Below are positions 1 through 12,049 of a stretch of DNA of 64,000 nt, in pieces. The stretch's first letter is position 1. Every line of letters starts with the position of its first letter. The DNA comes from Stomorhina lunata. Lineage: Eukaryota > Arthropoda > Insecta > Diptera > Rhiniidae. The notes under the pieces are model-generated. The model was not told the DNA's origin. It saw nothing but the letters and a program-made list of their open reading frames with translations, and made no database searches. The stretch spans positions 18,061,978 through 18,125,977 of the forward strand of contig OW121744.1 in NCBI GenBank assembly GCA_933228675.1, given 5' to 3'. The translations under genes were made by a program, and so were the position numbers.

Positions 1-3000
1 TTATAATAATTTTTCATAGAAAAATATTCTGTACTAAAAGTTATCATAGAATAATTTTCTCAAAAAAAAAAAAAAAAATTATATCTGTTTAAATAATTTT
101 CATAAAAAATTTTCTGTCTAACAATTTTTTTAAGAAAAATTTTCATAGAAAAATGTTCTATAAAAAATCCTTCACAAAAAAAAAATTTTGTATAAAAAGT
201 TTTCATCGAAGAATTTTCTGCATAAAAATTTTTGATTGAAAAAAATTTCTGTATAAAAATTTCTTATTGAAAAAATGTTCATAGAATAATTTTCTGTATA
301 AAAATTTTTCACAAAAAAATTTTCTTTATGAAAATGTTTCATAGAAAAATTTCCTGTATAAAAATTTTTCATAAAAAAGTCCTCTCTATAAAAATTGTTT
401 ATCGAAAAATGTTCTTTATAAAAAATTTTCATTATAAAAATTTTTTATACAGATTTTTCATAGAAAAATGTTCTGTATAAAGATTTTTCGTAAAACATTT
501 TTTATAGAAAATTTTTTGTGCAAATTTTTTTCATTGAAAAAATTTCTGTAAACAAATTTTCACAGAAAAATTGTTTATAGAAAAAATTTCTGTAAAAAAT
601 TTTTCCATAGAAAAATTTTCTGTTTAAAATTTTTTCATAGAAAAATTTACTGTATAAATTTTAATTGATTGAAGATTTCTGTAAAAATTTTTCTGCATAA
701 AATTTATGAAAGAAAAATTTTCTGTATAAACATTTTTCATAGAAAAATTTTCTGTATAAAAATTTTTCACAGAAAAAATTTATGTATAAAAATTTTTCAT
801 AGAAAAATTTTCTTTACAAAAATTTTTCAGAGAAAAATTTTTTATAAAAAAATTTCTGATAAAAATTTTTAGTAAAAAAAATTTTTGTATAAAAAATTTT
901 CATAGAAGGATTTTGTGTACAAAAATTTTTCATAGAAAAAATTTCTGTATTAAAATTTTTGTAGAAATATTTTGTCCATAAACATTTTTCATAGAAAAAT
1001 TTTCTTTATAAATTTTTTTATAGACACATTTTCTTTATTAAAAATTATTCCTAAAAAAGTTTTCTGTATTAAAAATTTTTCGTAGAACAATTTTCTGTAT
1101 AAAAGTTTTGCCTAGAAAAATTTTCTGTATAAAAATTTTTCATAGAAAAATTTTCTAAATACAAATTTTTCATAAAAAATTTTTGTATAAAAATTGTTCA
1201 TACAAAAATTTTGTGTATCAAATTTTTTTTAGGAAAATCTTCTGTATAATAATTTTTCATAGAGAAATAATAATTTATCATAGAAAAATTTTTGTAAGGA
1301 AAATTCTGTGTATAATTTTCTGTACTAAAAAATTTGTAATAAAAAAATTTTCTGTATCAAAAGTTTTCGTAGAAAAATTTTCTGTATAGAAATTTTTCAT
1401 AGAAAAATTTTCTGTATAAAAAGTTTTCGTAGAAAAATTTTTTGTATAAAAAATTTTCGTAGAAAATTTTTTTGTATAAAAAGTTTTCGTACATAAATTT
1501 TTTGAGAGAAATTTCTGTATAAAAATTTTATGTTGAAAAATTTTCGGTATAAAAATTTTTCATAGATACATTTTTTGAGAGAAATTTTTTGTAGAAACAT
1601 TTTCTGTATAAAAATTTTTCATAGAGAAATTTTCTGGGTAAAAATTTTATGTAGAAAAAATTAATGTATAAAAATTTTTCATAGAAAAATTTTCTGTATA
1701 AAAATTTTACTTAGAAAAATTTTCTGTATAAAAAAGTTTCATAAAAAAATTTTCTGTATAAACATTTTTCGAAGAAACATTTTTTGTATAAAAATTTTTA
1801 ATAGAGAAATTTTATGTATAAAAATTTTCTGTATAAAAATTTTTAAAAAATTTTGTGTAGAAGATTTTTATGGAAAAATTTGATGTATTCTTATGAGAAA
1901 AATTTTTCAGAGAAAAATTTTCCATAGAAATTTTTTTGTAAACAATTTTTTCAGATTCAATTTTTTGAAGGTCGGTTGTTCCTTTTTTTATAGAAAATTT
2001 TTCTCAAAAAATTTTCTATATAAAAATTTTTCACAGAAAAATTTTTTGTATTAAAATTTTTTTATAGGAAAATTTTTTGTATAAAAATTTTCTAAAGAAA
2101 ATTTTCTGTTTTTAATTGAAAAGATTTCTGTAAAAATTTTCCATAAAATTTATTATAGAAAAATTTTCTGTATAAACATTTTTCATAGAAAAATTTTCTG
2201 TATAAAAATTTCTCACAGAAAAATTAAAAATTTTTCGTAGATAAATTTTCTGTAAAAAAATTTTATGTAGAAAAATTTTCTGCATAAAAATTTTTCATAA
2301 AAAATTTTCTGTATAAACATTTTTCATAGAAAAATTTTCTATATAAAAATTTTTCATAAAAAATTTTCTGTATAAAAATTTTTCATAGAAAAATTTTCTG
2401 TATAAAAATTTTTCATAGATAAATTTTCTGTAGAAAATTTTTTCTGTATTAAAATATGTTCATAGGAAAATTTTTTGTATAAAAATTTTCTAAAGAAAAT
2501 TTTCTGTTTAAAAATTTTTCATAGCAAAAGTTTCAGTTTAAAAGTTTTTAATTGAAAAGATTTCTGTAAAAATTTTCATAAAATTTATTATAGAAAAATT
2601 TTCTGTATAAACATTTTTTATAGAAAAAAAAAAAAAAATTCATATATAAATTTTCTATAAAAAAATTTTATGTAGAAAAATTTTTTGTATAAAAATTTTT
2701 CACCAAAAATTTTTTGTATAAACATTTTTCACAAAAAAATTTTCTATATAAAAAAATTTCATAAAAAATTTTCTGTACAAAAATTTTTCATAGAAAAATT
2801 TTTCGTAGAAATATTTTCTAGATAAAATTTTTTTATAGAAAAATTTTTCGTAGAAAAATTTTTCGTAGAAAAATTTTCTGTATAAAAATTTTTCATAGAA
2901 AAATTTTTCGTAGAAAAATTTTCTGTATAAATATTTTTCATATATTAATTTTCTGTAGAAAAATTTTATGTAGAAAAATTTTCTGTATAAAAATTTTTCA

Positions 3001-3290
3001 TAGGAAAATTTTCTATATAAAATTTTCAAAAAATTTTGTGTAGAAATATTTTTATAGAAAAATTTCACGTACACAAATTTTTCAGAGAAAAATTTTCTGT
3101 TTAAAAATTTTTCAGAGAAAAATTCTCTGTTTAAAAATTTTTCAGAGAAAAATTTTCTATTTAAAAATTTTTCAGAGAAACATTTTCTATTTAAAAATTT
3201 TTCTGAGAAAAATTTTCTGTATAAAAATTTTCTGTATAAAAATTTTCCATAGAAATTTTTTTTCTAAAAAATTTTTTAAGATTTAATTTT
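1..3290. repeat. 30-bp AT-rich tandem array (array A)
   Basis: About 110 degenerate copies of a 30-bp unit that alternates the blocks ATAGAAAAATTTTCT and GTATAAAAATTTTTC. The unit is a multiple of three, so mutated stretches stay open by chance and encode decapeptide-like strings such as FYTENFSMKN on either strand. I do not regard these as genes. The array starts at or before the window edge and stops abruptly at a transposon relic. Copies are diverged and contain indels, which suggests an old array. Confidence 0.9.
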
Positions 3291-3296
3291 TGGTCT

Positions 3297-3575
3297 TTAA
3301 AATCGGATATGTTCATGTGCGAGACCCTTCCTGTGTTCCTTAGAACATGTTCCAATACCTTTCCACAGGCCGAATTTTTTAGGCAGTTGGATACAAAAAT
3401 GTCATTATTGTTTGAATACCTTGAGCGGTTGCTGCCAATTTGGATCAGAAATATGTAGACACTCTCTGCTGTCTCGAAAACGGTTAAAGACATTTTGTAG
3501 GCACTCCGTTATAAAAATTTTTGTGTTTATATTGGTTTTAATTGCTTGCCATACACAAAATTTGAAGCAGTCTGG
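3297..3575 (-). pseudogene. Relic of DD37E-type Tc1/mariner transposase
   Basis: Read on the minus strand, two overlapping frames give pieces that align with the transposase C-terminal half found at 13427-13870. The first holds FCVWQAI and ITECLQNVF. The second holds YSNNNDIFV and then RNTGRVSHMNISDFK, which matches KNTGKISKNMSDFK in the better copy. The DNA also aligns, including a shared stretch coding for the region around CGKVLEHVL. There are frameshifts, the catalytic PVE region is lost, and no terminal repeats are visible. It abuts the 30-bp array. The function is dead, and the family assignment rests on similarity to the second copy. Confidence 0.7.
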
Positions 3576-3664
3576 CTGGTTTATTATCAATAAATAATTT
3601 TAGGCGCGAAGTTGTGAAAAGTCTGCCAGTTTTTTAATTTCATCATTTATCTCACAACAGGTGT

Positions 3665-3850
3665 ATACTTATACCCTTCACCATCATAGATGGAAAGGGT
3701 ATATTATGTTTGGGCTGATGTTTGTACCGCATAGAAATATTTGTCTAAAATCCAACTTTTAGTATACCAATCAACTCAGAATTTCTGAGTCGATTAAAAG
3801 ATGTACGCCCGACTGGACCTCAGGCTGACTAAGAAGTCCATGTAATCTTG
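3665..3850 (+). mobile_element. Degenerate 5' fragment of the 0.8-kb DINE/mini-me-like family
   Basis: This segment begins TATACCCTTCACCATCATAG and then follows the same order of blocks as the intact copy at 28407: the hairpin ending in AAAGGGTAT, the CATAGAAATATTTGTC block, the TAGTATACCAAT block, and the CTGAGTCGATT block. It decays where the GTCY microsatellite core should be. It is a truncated, old copy. Confidence 0.7.
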
Positions 3851-3896
3851 TTAATAATGAACAGTAGGGCGTCTCGAAAAAATAAAGTTCGTTCGT

Positions 3897-4436
3897 TTTT
3901 CGTCGCACATTGGGGTCGCCAAAATACATTTTTCGTTATATCTTCGGCATTTAAAGTCGGATCTCGAAGTGTGATATATAGGTACTATGTAGAAGAATGT
4001 ATTTAAGCTCAATGATTAATATCGCAAAACATTGGCCTTCGTTAGACAAAAACATCGATATATTACACTTTAAGATCCGACAGTAAATGGCGAAGATATA
4101 ACTAAAAATGTATTTTGGCGATCCCTATGTGCGGCAAAATAAGAAATTCCTTGTTTGTAATAGATCGGTTTGAAAAATCGAAAAACTTCCTTAGTAAAAG
4201 TTTAACGATTTTTTAAGAGCTTTAATTTTCTTATATTAGGGTGGTACATTAGGGTGGTAGGAACATGAGTCTGATAGATAAATACTAGAACCGGATATCC
4301 AAGAATAATGACTATTAAAGAAAAATGTTGGCCTCCTCGAGACAAAAACATCGATATATCACACTTCGAGATCCGACTTTAAATGCCGAAGATATAACGA
4401 AAAATGTATTTTGGCGACCCCAATGTGCAACGAAAA
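3897..4436. repeat. Fold-back repeat with 82-bp arms
   Basis: Positions 3897-3978 and 4355-4436 are reverse complements over 82 bases with a single mismatch by hand alignment. A more diverged copy of the right arm lies in the spacer at about 4055-4136. Flanking text (for example ACAAAAACATCGATATAT) repeats directly at about 4047 and 4343, so the right half looks duplicated by about 300 bp. No coding capacity is seen. This is a non-autonomous fold-back or MITE-like element of unknown family. Confidence 0.8.
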
Positions 4437-4605
4437 AAATTAAAAAAAAATTTTTCGAAACTGTCTCATTGCAATGCTTTATATTCGATGGTGTACGGCG
4501 AACTTTATTTTTTCCCCATATAAGTCGAGACGCTCGAATGAACAGGTCTTAACTTAAAAATAGGGTGTCACCTGATCGTGCTTGTTCGACTATAATAGTT
4601 TCTGC

Positions 4606-6486
4606 TTGTTTTTATACCCACCATCAAAAAGAATGGGGGGTATATTGAGATTGTCATTCCGTTTGTAATTTCCTTAATATTGGTTCAAAAATCAAAAACG
4701 ATATATATTCTGAATCCTTATGAAATTCTAAGACGATTGAGCTATGTCCGTCTGTCTGTCCGTCTGTCTGTCTGTCTGTTGAAATCACGATAACGTCTAA
4801 ACGAAAAGAGCTAGCTAACTGAAACTTAGCAAAAACATTCTTTATCTATGAGAAAATATTGGTATTGAAATTGGGCAAAATCGGTTAGCATTTGGCCATA
4901 GCTCCCGTATGACCTCGTCTAGGCTAATCGCTTATTTGCTAATAAATGACAAATTATGACAGTTATGATGACAAAATTTGGTATCTAAAAGTTTTAGATA
5001 AGCACTAGGCAGCATGTAAAATTTCATCGAAATCGGTTCACATTTAGCCACAGCTCCCATACAAAAAACTTACGAAAACAGGCTAAATTTCACCCAAAAT
5101 ACACTTAAATGCCAATAAATCTAAAAGTATAACAGATATAACCACTCAATTTGGCACAAGAAAGTCTTATATCAATGCCAGCCAGTGTGCAAAATTTTGT
5201 CATAATCGGTCACTATTTGACCTAGCTCCCATATAAAAAACTTACGAAAACACAAAAATTCAAAAAGAAAAGGGGATTTATGTCCGTCTGTCCGTCAGAT
5301 AAAATCGTGATAGCTCCTTAACTACAAGAGCTAGTAAGACTAAATTAAGCACAAGGAAGTCTTACGTCAATGCCAGCCAGTGTGCAAAATTTCGTCACAA
5401 TCGGTCACCATTTGACCATAGCTCCCATATAAAAAACTTATGGAAACACAAAAATACATAAAGAAAAGGTTGTTTATGTCCGTCTGTCCGTCAGATAAAA
5501 GCACGATAGCACCTTAACGAAAAGAGCTAGAGGGACAAAATTTTACAAAAGTATTTTGGATATCTTGAAATGTGTGTTGATGTGTTGATGTTGATGTGTG
5601 TTGAAAATGGACAAAATCGGTTCAAATTTAGTTAGAGCTCCCATATAACCCCGCCCCGGGAAACACATTAATGCTGATAAATTGAATACAATTGTAATAG
5701 CTATGACGAATAAATTTAAAATAGGGAAGTTTTATGCAATTTTTGATCAGTTTATCAAATTTTATAGGAATCAGTCCATATTTGACTTTAGCTTTCATGT
5801 GAAAAACACTCACGGAAACCAAAAATTTTAGCAAAGGCCAGTTAAAGCTATTAAATTAGAAACTATGATAGCTATGGGTCACTAAATTTTGCAAGAATAA
5901 GCTCTCTATATATACCAGCCAGTGTGTAAAATTTTGTTATAATCGGTCAACATTTGGCTATAATTCTTATATATATAACATCCCCTTTTTATATCTACAA
6001 TCAAAAAGATTTGGAGGTACATTCATTATATTAAGATTGCACCTATGAAATTATATAGGCATCAATCAATGTTCAGCCCAGACTTTATATATGATGAATG
6101 CATTAGGAACTCATAACGAAATATATGGACCTGTCGTATTACTATTAACGTGTTTAGCCTAACTACATATTAATCACAACGAAAAGTATTTAACAACTTA
6201 TTAATGTAAAACTATACCTGGTTTTGAGACCGAATTTTGATCAAAGTAAATACTGGGGAAACCACTAAAATATTTTTGAATGTTGAACTATAAAGCTACG
6301 GAAACCTAATCAAGTCCAAAGGTTTTACCAACAATACCAAATAGCTTAGCGATTTTTCCAGTTTTGGTGCAGATTTTGAATTAGCTGCACCCTTGTAGAT
6401 ATATGAGATATGTTTCTAAATTTAACACAACTTGATGGTGGGTATATAAGATTCGGCACAGCCGAATATAACACTCTTACTTGTTT
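4606..6486 (+). mobile_element. 1.9-kb DINE-1/mini-me-like (Helitron-related) element
   Basis: Subterminal inverted repeats of 15 perfect bases, TATACCCACCATCAA at 4613-4627 and its reverse complement at 6432-6446, bracket the element. A GTCY microsatellite core lies at 4746-4780. A hairpin of the form TTCGGC-ACA-GCCGAA sits next to the 3' end, followed by CTCTTACTTGTTT. The middle holds several diverged direct repeats (around 5050-5280, 5330-5470 and 5480-5640) that share GTCCGTCTGTCCGTCAGATA and CTCCCATATAAAAAACTTA. Mini-me elements of flies are known to carry GTCY proto-microsatellites, and DINE-1 elements are regarded as Helitron-derived. The match here is from memory of their structure. 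No protein is encoded. Confidence 0.65.
4746..4780 (+). repeat. GTCY microsatellite core
   Basis: Alternating GTCC/GTCT tetranucleotides inside the 1.9-kb element. This is the diagnostic internal simple repeat of mini-me-type elements. Confidence 0.85.
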
Positions 6487-7463
6487 ATTATTTGTTATTT
6501 TCCTTCAAAATTTTTGTTTGTGCTGAAATTGTGGCTATTTTACACATTTTTATAATATAATTAATATATGTATAAATTTATTTTCTTTAGTGGCTAGAAA
6601 GTATCTAGAAAAAAATCTTTTTTTCATCAAATGCACATGACTAAAATATGCCCAGCAAAAAAAAAAAAAAAAAAAAAAAACAAACAATTAACATTAGGCA
6701 AACGACGGACTGGTCCGATCCATTTCATTCATTTGTAGGCTTTCAGTTGTTTTTTTCTATATAAACTCGCACAATTCTCCAAACATAAATTTTGTTCTCG
6801 TTTTTATATTTTTTTGTTTGTTTCTTTTTTTTTTTGTATATAAAATTGATGAAAAAGTAAATATCTTTTTAAATTATTTCTTGTGTTTAGTTTAAAATTT
6901 AATTTATTTTTTTTTTTCATTTCATAAAATTTTTAGCATCTTCGGAAAGAATGAACAAAAAAAAAATATCAGTAATTTATTAGTTCAGTCATTTAAAATC
7001 TTTGCGAGCGCTAGAAGTTTTGAAAAATATTTGAAAAATTTGCAAAAATTAGCTAAATAATAAATTCCAACATAATGCGACAATTTAGGAAAATGAAAAA
7101 CGAATGGAAATAAATGTGAAATCATAAAATTGAATTTAGAAAAGAATTTGTTTTGTTTGGTTCACAGCAAGAAAAAAAGTGCTAAAAATCTGTTAAAAAA
7201 AATACAAAAATTAAATCAAAAAAATATTTTCTTATTTTCATAAAAAAGTGTTTTTGGAGTGGAGTGAATTTGGAAATTACTTAAAAAAAAAAAAAAATTT
7301 ATTTCATAAAATGATCTAATATTTAAAAAAAATATTTGCCAAAGATTTTACTAAAAATTTTTAAATTAAATAGAATTTTTTATAAATAAAAAAATAACTT
7401 AAGCTGTTATAAATATTTCATAAATTGAAAGTTTCATATATAAATTAATAATCGCTATTCAAA
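6487..7463 (+). other. Putative promoter and 5' UTR of the first exon candidate
   Basis: This is single-copy AT-rich DNA between the mobile element and the first good start codon. It contains a 24-base A run (6657-6680), a TATA-like octamer at 6758, and A-rich text without long open frames, as is common for fly 5' UTRs. No tandem repeat is present. If the TATA box is real, the leader would be about 670 nt, unless an intron is removed from it. Confidence 0.3.
6758..6765 (+). promoter_or_regulatory. Candidate TATA box
   Basis: The octamer TATATAAA is followed by slightly GC-richer sequence and lies about 700 bp upstream of the start codon at 7464. I found no convincing initiator 25-32 bp downstream. 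In DNA this AT-rich, such octamers also arise by chance. Confidence 0.2.
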
Positions 7464-7684
7464 ATGACCGAAATACATCCTTCAAATTCTTCTCCATCTT
7501 TAACCCCTTCCCAGTCGTCTGGCCGCTTAGGTCGCATGGTGATTTTTAATGATGATTTAAATGATTCGCCCTTGCAGCTGCCAGTGCCTGCAAGACGGAC
7601 TTCAAAAATGTTTCAATTTCAAAGACCCCGTTCGATGTCGGCCTGGAGTAATATCAGTTACAGTAGCACGAAATGGGATGAAAG
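7464..7684 (+). CDS. Candidate first coding exon, unknown protein
   Basis: This exon encodes about 73 residues starting MTEIHPSNSSPSLTPSQ and ending near SYSSTKWDE. The start sits in TTCAAAATGACC, a good match to the fly CAAAATG context. Codon use is balanced and the stretch is GC-richer than its surroundings, unlike every array frame in the window. It ends at AAAG|GTAAAA, a plausible splice donor leaving two bases of the last codon, and the frame closes at TAA two codons later if unspliced. The peptide is Ser/Pro-rich, has no signal peptide or membrane segment, and carries basic serine motifs (RRTSKM, RPRSMS) that look like phosphorylation sites. It reads like a cytosolic N-terminal leader of a larger protein. 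I do not recognise the family. Confidence 0.55.
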
Positions 7685-8926
7685 GTAAAATATTAAAGGT
7701 TAAATATTCTTGAGACCCTATAAAACAAAAGTTCGTTTAAGTTAAACTTAGTCTTAGGCTTAAAGTTAATTTGTAGTCTGCAAATTTCTAGTATGTATAA
7801 GTAACGATTGGTTTTGATAGAGGTTGAGAACTTTAAATTGGCACCAGAAAGTCTCTTTTCAAACTTCGAAATTCGGAATATCTTTGTTTAAGCCGAAAAG
7901 AATGAAGCTCAGATTCATAGCAAATCTTAAGTCATTGTTATCCATTTACTAATCCAACATAGTCCAGAGCAATGATCGGCAAATTTGCCCCTAGGGGTCG
8001 AGCACCAATCGTCATTTTCACATACACAACACGAACCAGAAAGAAAAACACAAACTGATATACGAAACATACGAACTCATTTGTATGATAGCAGCCAATG
8101 AATGAGGTTCTTGTTGCATTATTTTAGAATTTGCAACAACAAAACACATGCAAAAGAGAACAAGAATATATTTGTTTTTTCTTAGTCTCTTTATTTGTAA
8201 AATCACCAATACATTGATATTTCCAGAATATATGATACATACCGTAAGTTCACCAACCCACTCTTCGTATCATACCAACTACTCATATTTTAAGTGAATT
8301 CTAAAGTTCATGCTCTCATTCATTGCTAACCCCAGATAATTGACCTCAGTCTAGTAATCTAATGCTAATTTTATTAAAACACCGTGCTCGATTTTGACAA
8401 CTTTTTTGTACCGAGACCTGAATTCAACGGTACTAACCGTTTTTTAAGTTAGCTCTACTTTTCGAGCGTCATAAAAAAATTGACAAGGTTGCGTTACTTC
8501 GGCAACAAAATGATCATTCAGGAACACTAATTATTTGTTCAAGAATTCAAGCAGTCGTTTTGGAAACCAAATTTTTATGAAGATTCTAATAATGTAGACA
8601 ACAAATAATGGTGTACATTCGTATACACTATTGTTTTATTGACGGTACGAAATATATTACAACACATATGCATATGGGAAGTAATAGGCAGGAGTATACA
8701 GCCCATACCACCAGTAGCCGATGAATTTTTTTAATATTCGTAAATATCGCGATCATTAATTAAACTCGTGAAAATGAGTATTAAAATCATTCAGTTGGAA
8801 TTTGGATGTGAACAGAGTCGGTTGGTGCCGCTTTGTTAAAGAAAAGAAAAAAAAAAAAATAGGCACGAAACAAATTAAAATCCAATTTATAGCAACAAAA
8901 TACATGGTTCGAGAGAACAAAGAAAT
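7685..8926 (+). other. Single-copy intron-like DNA
   Basis: No supported gene is present. A stretch at about 8420-8500 (CTGAATTCAA... ...GGTTGCG) aligns loosely with 16405-16480, so it is probably a fragment of an old interspersed repeat. Short open frames here have no protein-like composition. Confidence 0.5.
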
Positions 8927-9075
8927 ATAATCTCAAACATTGTTGCCACGACACTATTATTTTTATAAAAATTGGGAATACTTGTGTAAACATTGAGAAT
9001 ATTTTTGTAAATATTGGGAATATTTTCAAAACAGAAATAAATTATAATATTAAACAATTAAACAATAATTTAAAC
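8927..9075. repeat. Leader segment shared with the 59-kb array
   Basis: It contains ATCTCRAACATTGTTGCCAC, a GGGAATATTTT block and an AGAAATAAATT block followed by TATTAAACAATT. The same blocks in the same order occur at 58885-58975. Both copies stand immediately before arrays of the same 30-bp unit. Confidence 0.75.
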
Positions 9076-9099
9076 AATTTTTGTATAATTTATATTTTT

Positions 9100-11580
9100 T
9101 ATAAAAAAATGTTTGAAAAAAAAAAAAAATTCATAGAAAAATTTTTTTCTATAGAAAAATTTTTAATAAAAATATTTTCTATAGAAAAATTTTTGTAAGA
9201 ACATTTTCTATAGAAAAATTTTTGTAAGAACATTTTCTATAGAAAAATTTTTGATAAAAAAAATTTTCTATAGAAACATTTTTCAAAAAAAATTTCTTAG
9301 AAAATTTTTTCATAGAAAAATTTTTGATAAAAAATTTTCTATAAAAAAATTTTTGAAAAAAAATTTATAGAAAAATTTTTGATAAAACAATTTTCTTAGA
9401 AAAATTTTTCATAAACAATTTTCTTAGAAAAATTTTTGTTAAAAAATTTTCTATAGAAAAATTTTTGATAAAAAAAATTTTTGATAAAAATATTTTCTAT
9501 TGAAAAATTTTTGATAAAAATATTTTCTATTGAAAAATTTTTGATAAAAATTTTTTCTATTGAAAAATTTTTGATTAAAATCTCTCTATTGAAAAATTTT
9601 TGATAAAAATCTCTCTATTGAAAAATTTTGGATTTTTTGTAAGAAACTTTTCTATAGAAAAATATTTGATAAAAAAAATTTTTGATTAAAAATTTTCTAT
9701 AGAAAAATTTTTTATTAAAAAATTTTCCAAAGAAAAAATTTTATTAAAATATTTTTTATAAAAAATTTTCTATAGAAAAATTTTTTATAAAAAAATATTT
9801 CTATAGAAAACTTTTTCATAAAAAATTTTCTTAGAAAAATTTTCATAAAAAATTTTCTTAGAAAAATTTTTGATTAAAATTTTTCTATAAAAAATTTTTT
9901 GATTAAAAATTTTCTATAAAAAAATTTTTGATTAAAAATTTTCTATAGAAACATTTTTGATAAAAAAATTTTCTGATAAAAAATTTTCCACTGAAAAATT
10001 TTTGATATGAAAATTTTCTATAGAAAAATTTTTGTAAGAAAATTTTCTATAGAAAAATTAAAAAAAAAATTTCGCAAGAAAATTTTCTATAGAAAAATTT
10101 TTGATAATAAAATTTTCTATAGGGAAATTTTTGATTCAAAATTTTCTATATACTACATATATGGAAAATGTTTGGTAAAAAAATTTTCTATAGAAAAATT
10201 TTTTATAGCAAATTTTCAATAGAAAAATTTTTGTAAGAAAATTTTCTATTAAAAAATGTTTGTAAGAAAATTTTTTATAGAAAAATTTTTGATAAATAAA
10301 TTTTCTATAGAAAAATTTTTGATAAAAAAATTTTTTATAGAAAAATTTTTGATAAAAAAATTTTCTATAGAAAAATTTTTGATAAAAAAATTTTCTATAG
10401 AAAAATTTTTGATAAAAAAATTTTCTATAGAAAAATTTTTGTAAAAGATTTTGTATAAAAAAATTTTTGATTAAAAAATTTTCTATATACTACATATGTA
10501 TATGGAAAATGTTTGATAAAAAAAATTTTATAGAAACATTTTTGATAACAAATTATCTATAGAAAAATTTTTAATTAAAAATTTTTGATAAAAAAATTTT
10601 CTGTAGAAAAATTTTTGATAAAAGAAATTTCTATAGAAACTTTTTTGATAAAAAAATGTTCTATAGAAAAATTTTTGATAAAAAAAATTTCTATATAATA
10701 GAAAAATGTTTGATAAAAAAGTTTTCTATAGAAAAATTTTTGAAAACAAATTTTCTATAGAAAGATTTTTGATTAAAAATGTTCTATAGAAAAATGTTTG
10801 ATAAAAAAATTTTCTATAGAAAATTTGTTACTAAAAATTTTTCTATAGAAAATTTTTTTATCTATAGAAAAATTTTTGATCAAAAAGATACAGAAATTTT
10901 TTATCAAAAATTTTCTATAGAAAAATTTTAGATTTTTTGGATATTTTCGATCCAAAAATATTTTGGTTAAAAAAATTTTCTATAGAAAAATCTTTGATAA
11001 AAAAGTTTTTGATTCAAAATTTTCTATAGAAAAATTTGTGATGAAAAAAATTTTTAAAGAAAAATTTTGATAAAAAAAAATTTTATAGAAAAATTTTTGA
11101 TAAAAAAGTTTCTATAGAAAAACTTTTGATTAAAAATTTTCTATAGAAAGATTTTTGATTAAAAATTTTCTATAGAAAAATTTCTAAAAAAAAAAAAAAT
11201 TATAAAAATATTTTAATAGAAAAATTCTTGATAAAAAAAAAATAAAGAAAAATTTTTCATAAAAAAATATAAAAACATTTTTGATAAAAAATATTTTATA
11301 AAAAAAAAATAGAAAAATTTTTGATAAAAAAATTTTTTATAGAAAAAGTTTCAATAAAAAAATTTTCTATAGAAAAAGTTTTGATAAAAAAAATTTTCTA
11401 TAGAAAAAGTTTTGATAAAAACATTTTCTATAGAAAACAGTTTTGGTGAAAAAAAATTTTCTATAGAAAAGTTTTGATAAAAAATTTTTCTATAAAAAAG
11501 TTTTGATAAAAAAAATTTTCTATAGAAAAATTTTTTTATCAAAAATTTTCTTTAGAAAAATTTTTGATAAAAATATTTAA
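9100..11580. repeat. 30-bp AT-rich tandem array (array B)
   Basis: About 80 copies of a 30-bp unit made from TTTTCTATAGAAAAA and TTTTTGATAAAAAAA. The most regular part is 10290-10440, where the period is exactly 30. The palindrome TTTTCTATAGAAAA recurs in most copies. Open frames here (FSIEKFLIKK repeats) follow from the 3n period and are not genes. Confidence 0.9.
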
Positions 11581-11825
11581 AAAAAGGAGTGGAAGACGTT
11601 TTCTTTTTAAAACGTTAGAACTACATATTAAAAAAATACCTATTTTAGTTAAAAGTATAAAAAAAAACGGCAACTTTGCCGACAATATTTGTGTTCTGTT
11701 CTCTTTGCGCCTACCCGTGATCATAAGCAATATTTTTGACGAATTTTATTATTATTTACTGAAATAAATTTTTGGATGTAAAGAGCTAGAAGCTCTATTT
11801 CGGGAAGGGAAGTAATGCGAATTGT
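11581..11825. other. Single-copy spacer
   Basis: This is about 245 bp between array B and the SINE. It is open in one frame on each strand for about 60 codons, but it has no motif, no start context and no splice signal that would support a gene. Confidence 0.4.
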
Positions 11826-12049
11826 GAGCCGCTGTGGTGTAGCAGGTTAGTCATCCGCCTAGCATACCAGAGGTCCTGAGTTCAATCCTCGGCCAGACTC
11901 ACTTGAAAAAAATAAATTTTCAAAAAAGCGGCGGTTCACCTCATAACTCAGCTAGCCACTGGTTATTGAGTATTAGGCTATGTTAAACTTATCCATCCAA
12001 CTAATGCATTTGCCGTTCGGAGCCGGAGTTCAAAAGTAGGTCCCTTTCA
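11826..12049 (+). mobile_element. tRNA-Ala-derived SINE
   Basis: The head carries an RNA polymerase III A box, TGGTGTAGCAGG (11835-11846), and a B box, GAGTTCAATCC (11878-11888), at tRNA spacing. Between them lies CTAGCATACCAGAGG, which resembles the anticodon arm of tRNA-Ala(AGC). The cloverleaf is decayed, so this is not a working tRNA gene. The tail contains GCCGTTCGGAGCCGG and AGTAGGTCCCTTT, a type of 3' end seen in insect SINEs and their partner LINEs. A non-tRNA body of about 130 bp separates head and tail. Confidence 0.7.

Noticed and set aside
2700..3074. 124-codon minus-strand open frame
   Set aside because: It is a decapeptide-like repeat produced by the 30-bp array; other frames and strands of the same array are equally open. 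No start context or unique sequence.
4746..4780. Telomeric or rDNA-type simple repeat
   Set aside because: The GTCY tract is always found inside the same mobile-element context.
10007..10444. Open frames of FSIEKFLIKK repeats in array B (and likewise 60568-60783, 59868-60119)
   Set aside because: A unit length divisible by three keeps frames open. These are satellite translations, not coiled-coil or adhesin genes.
11826..11900. Functional tRNA-Ala gene
   Set aside because: The B box is changed, the acceptor and T stems do not pair well and a SINE body and tail follow. It is a SINE head.
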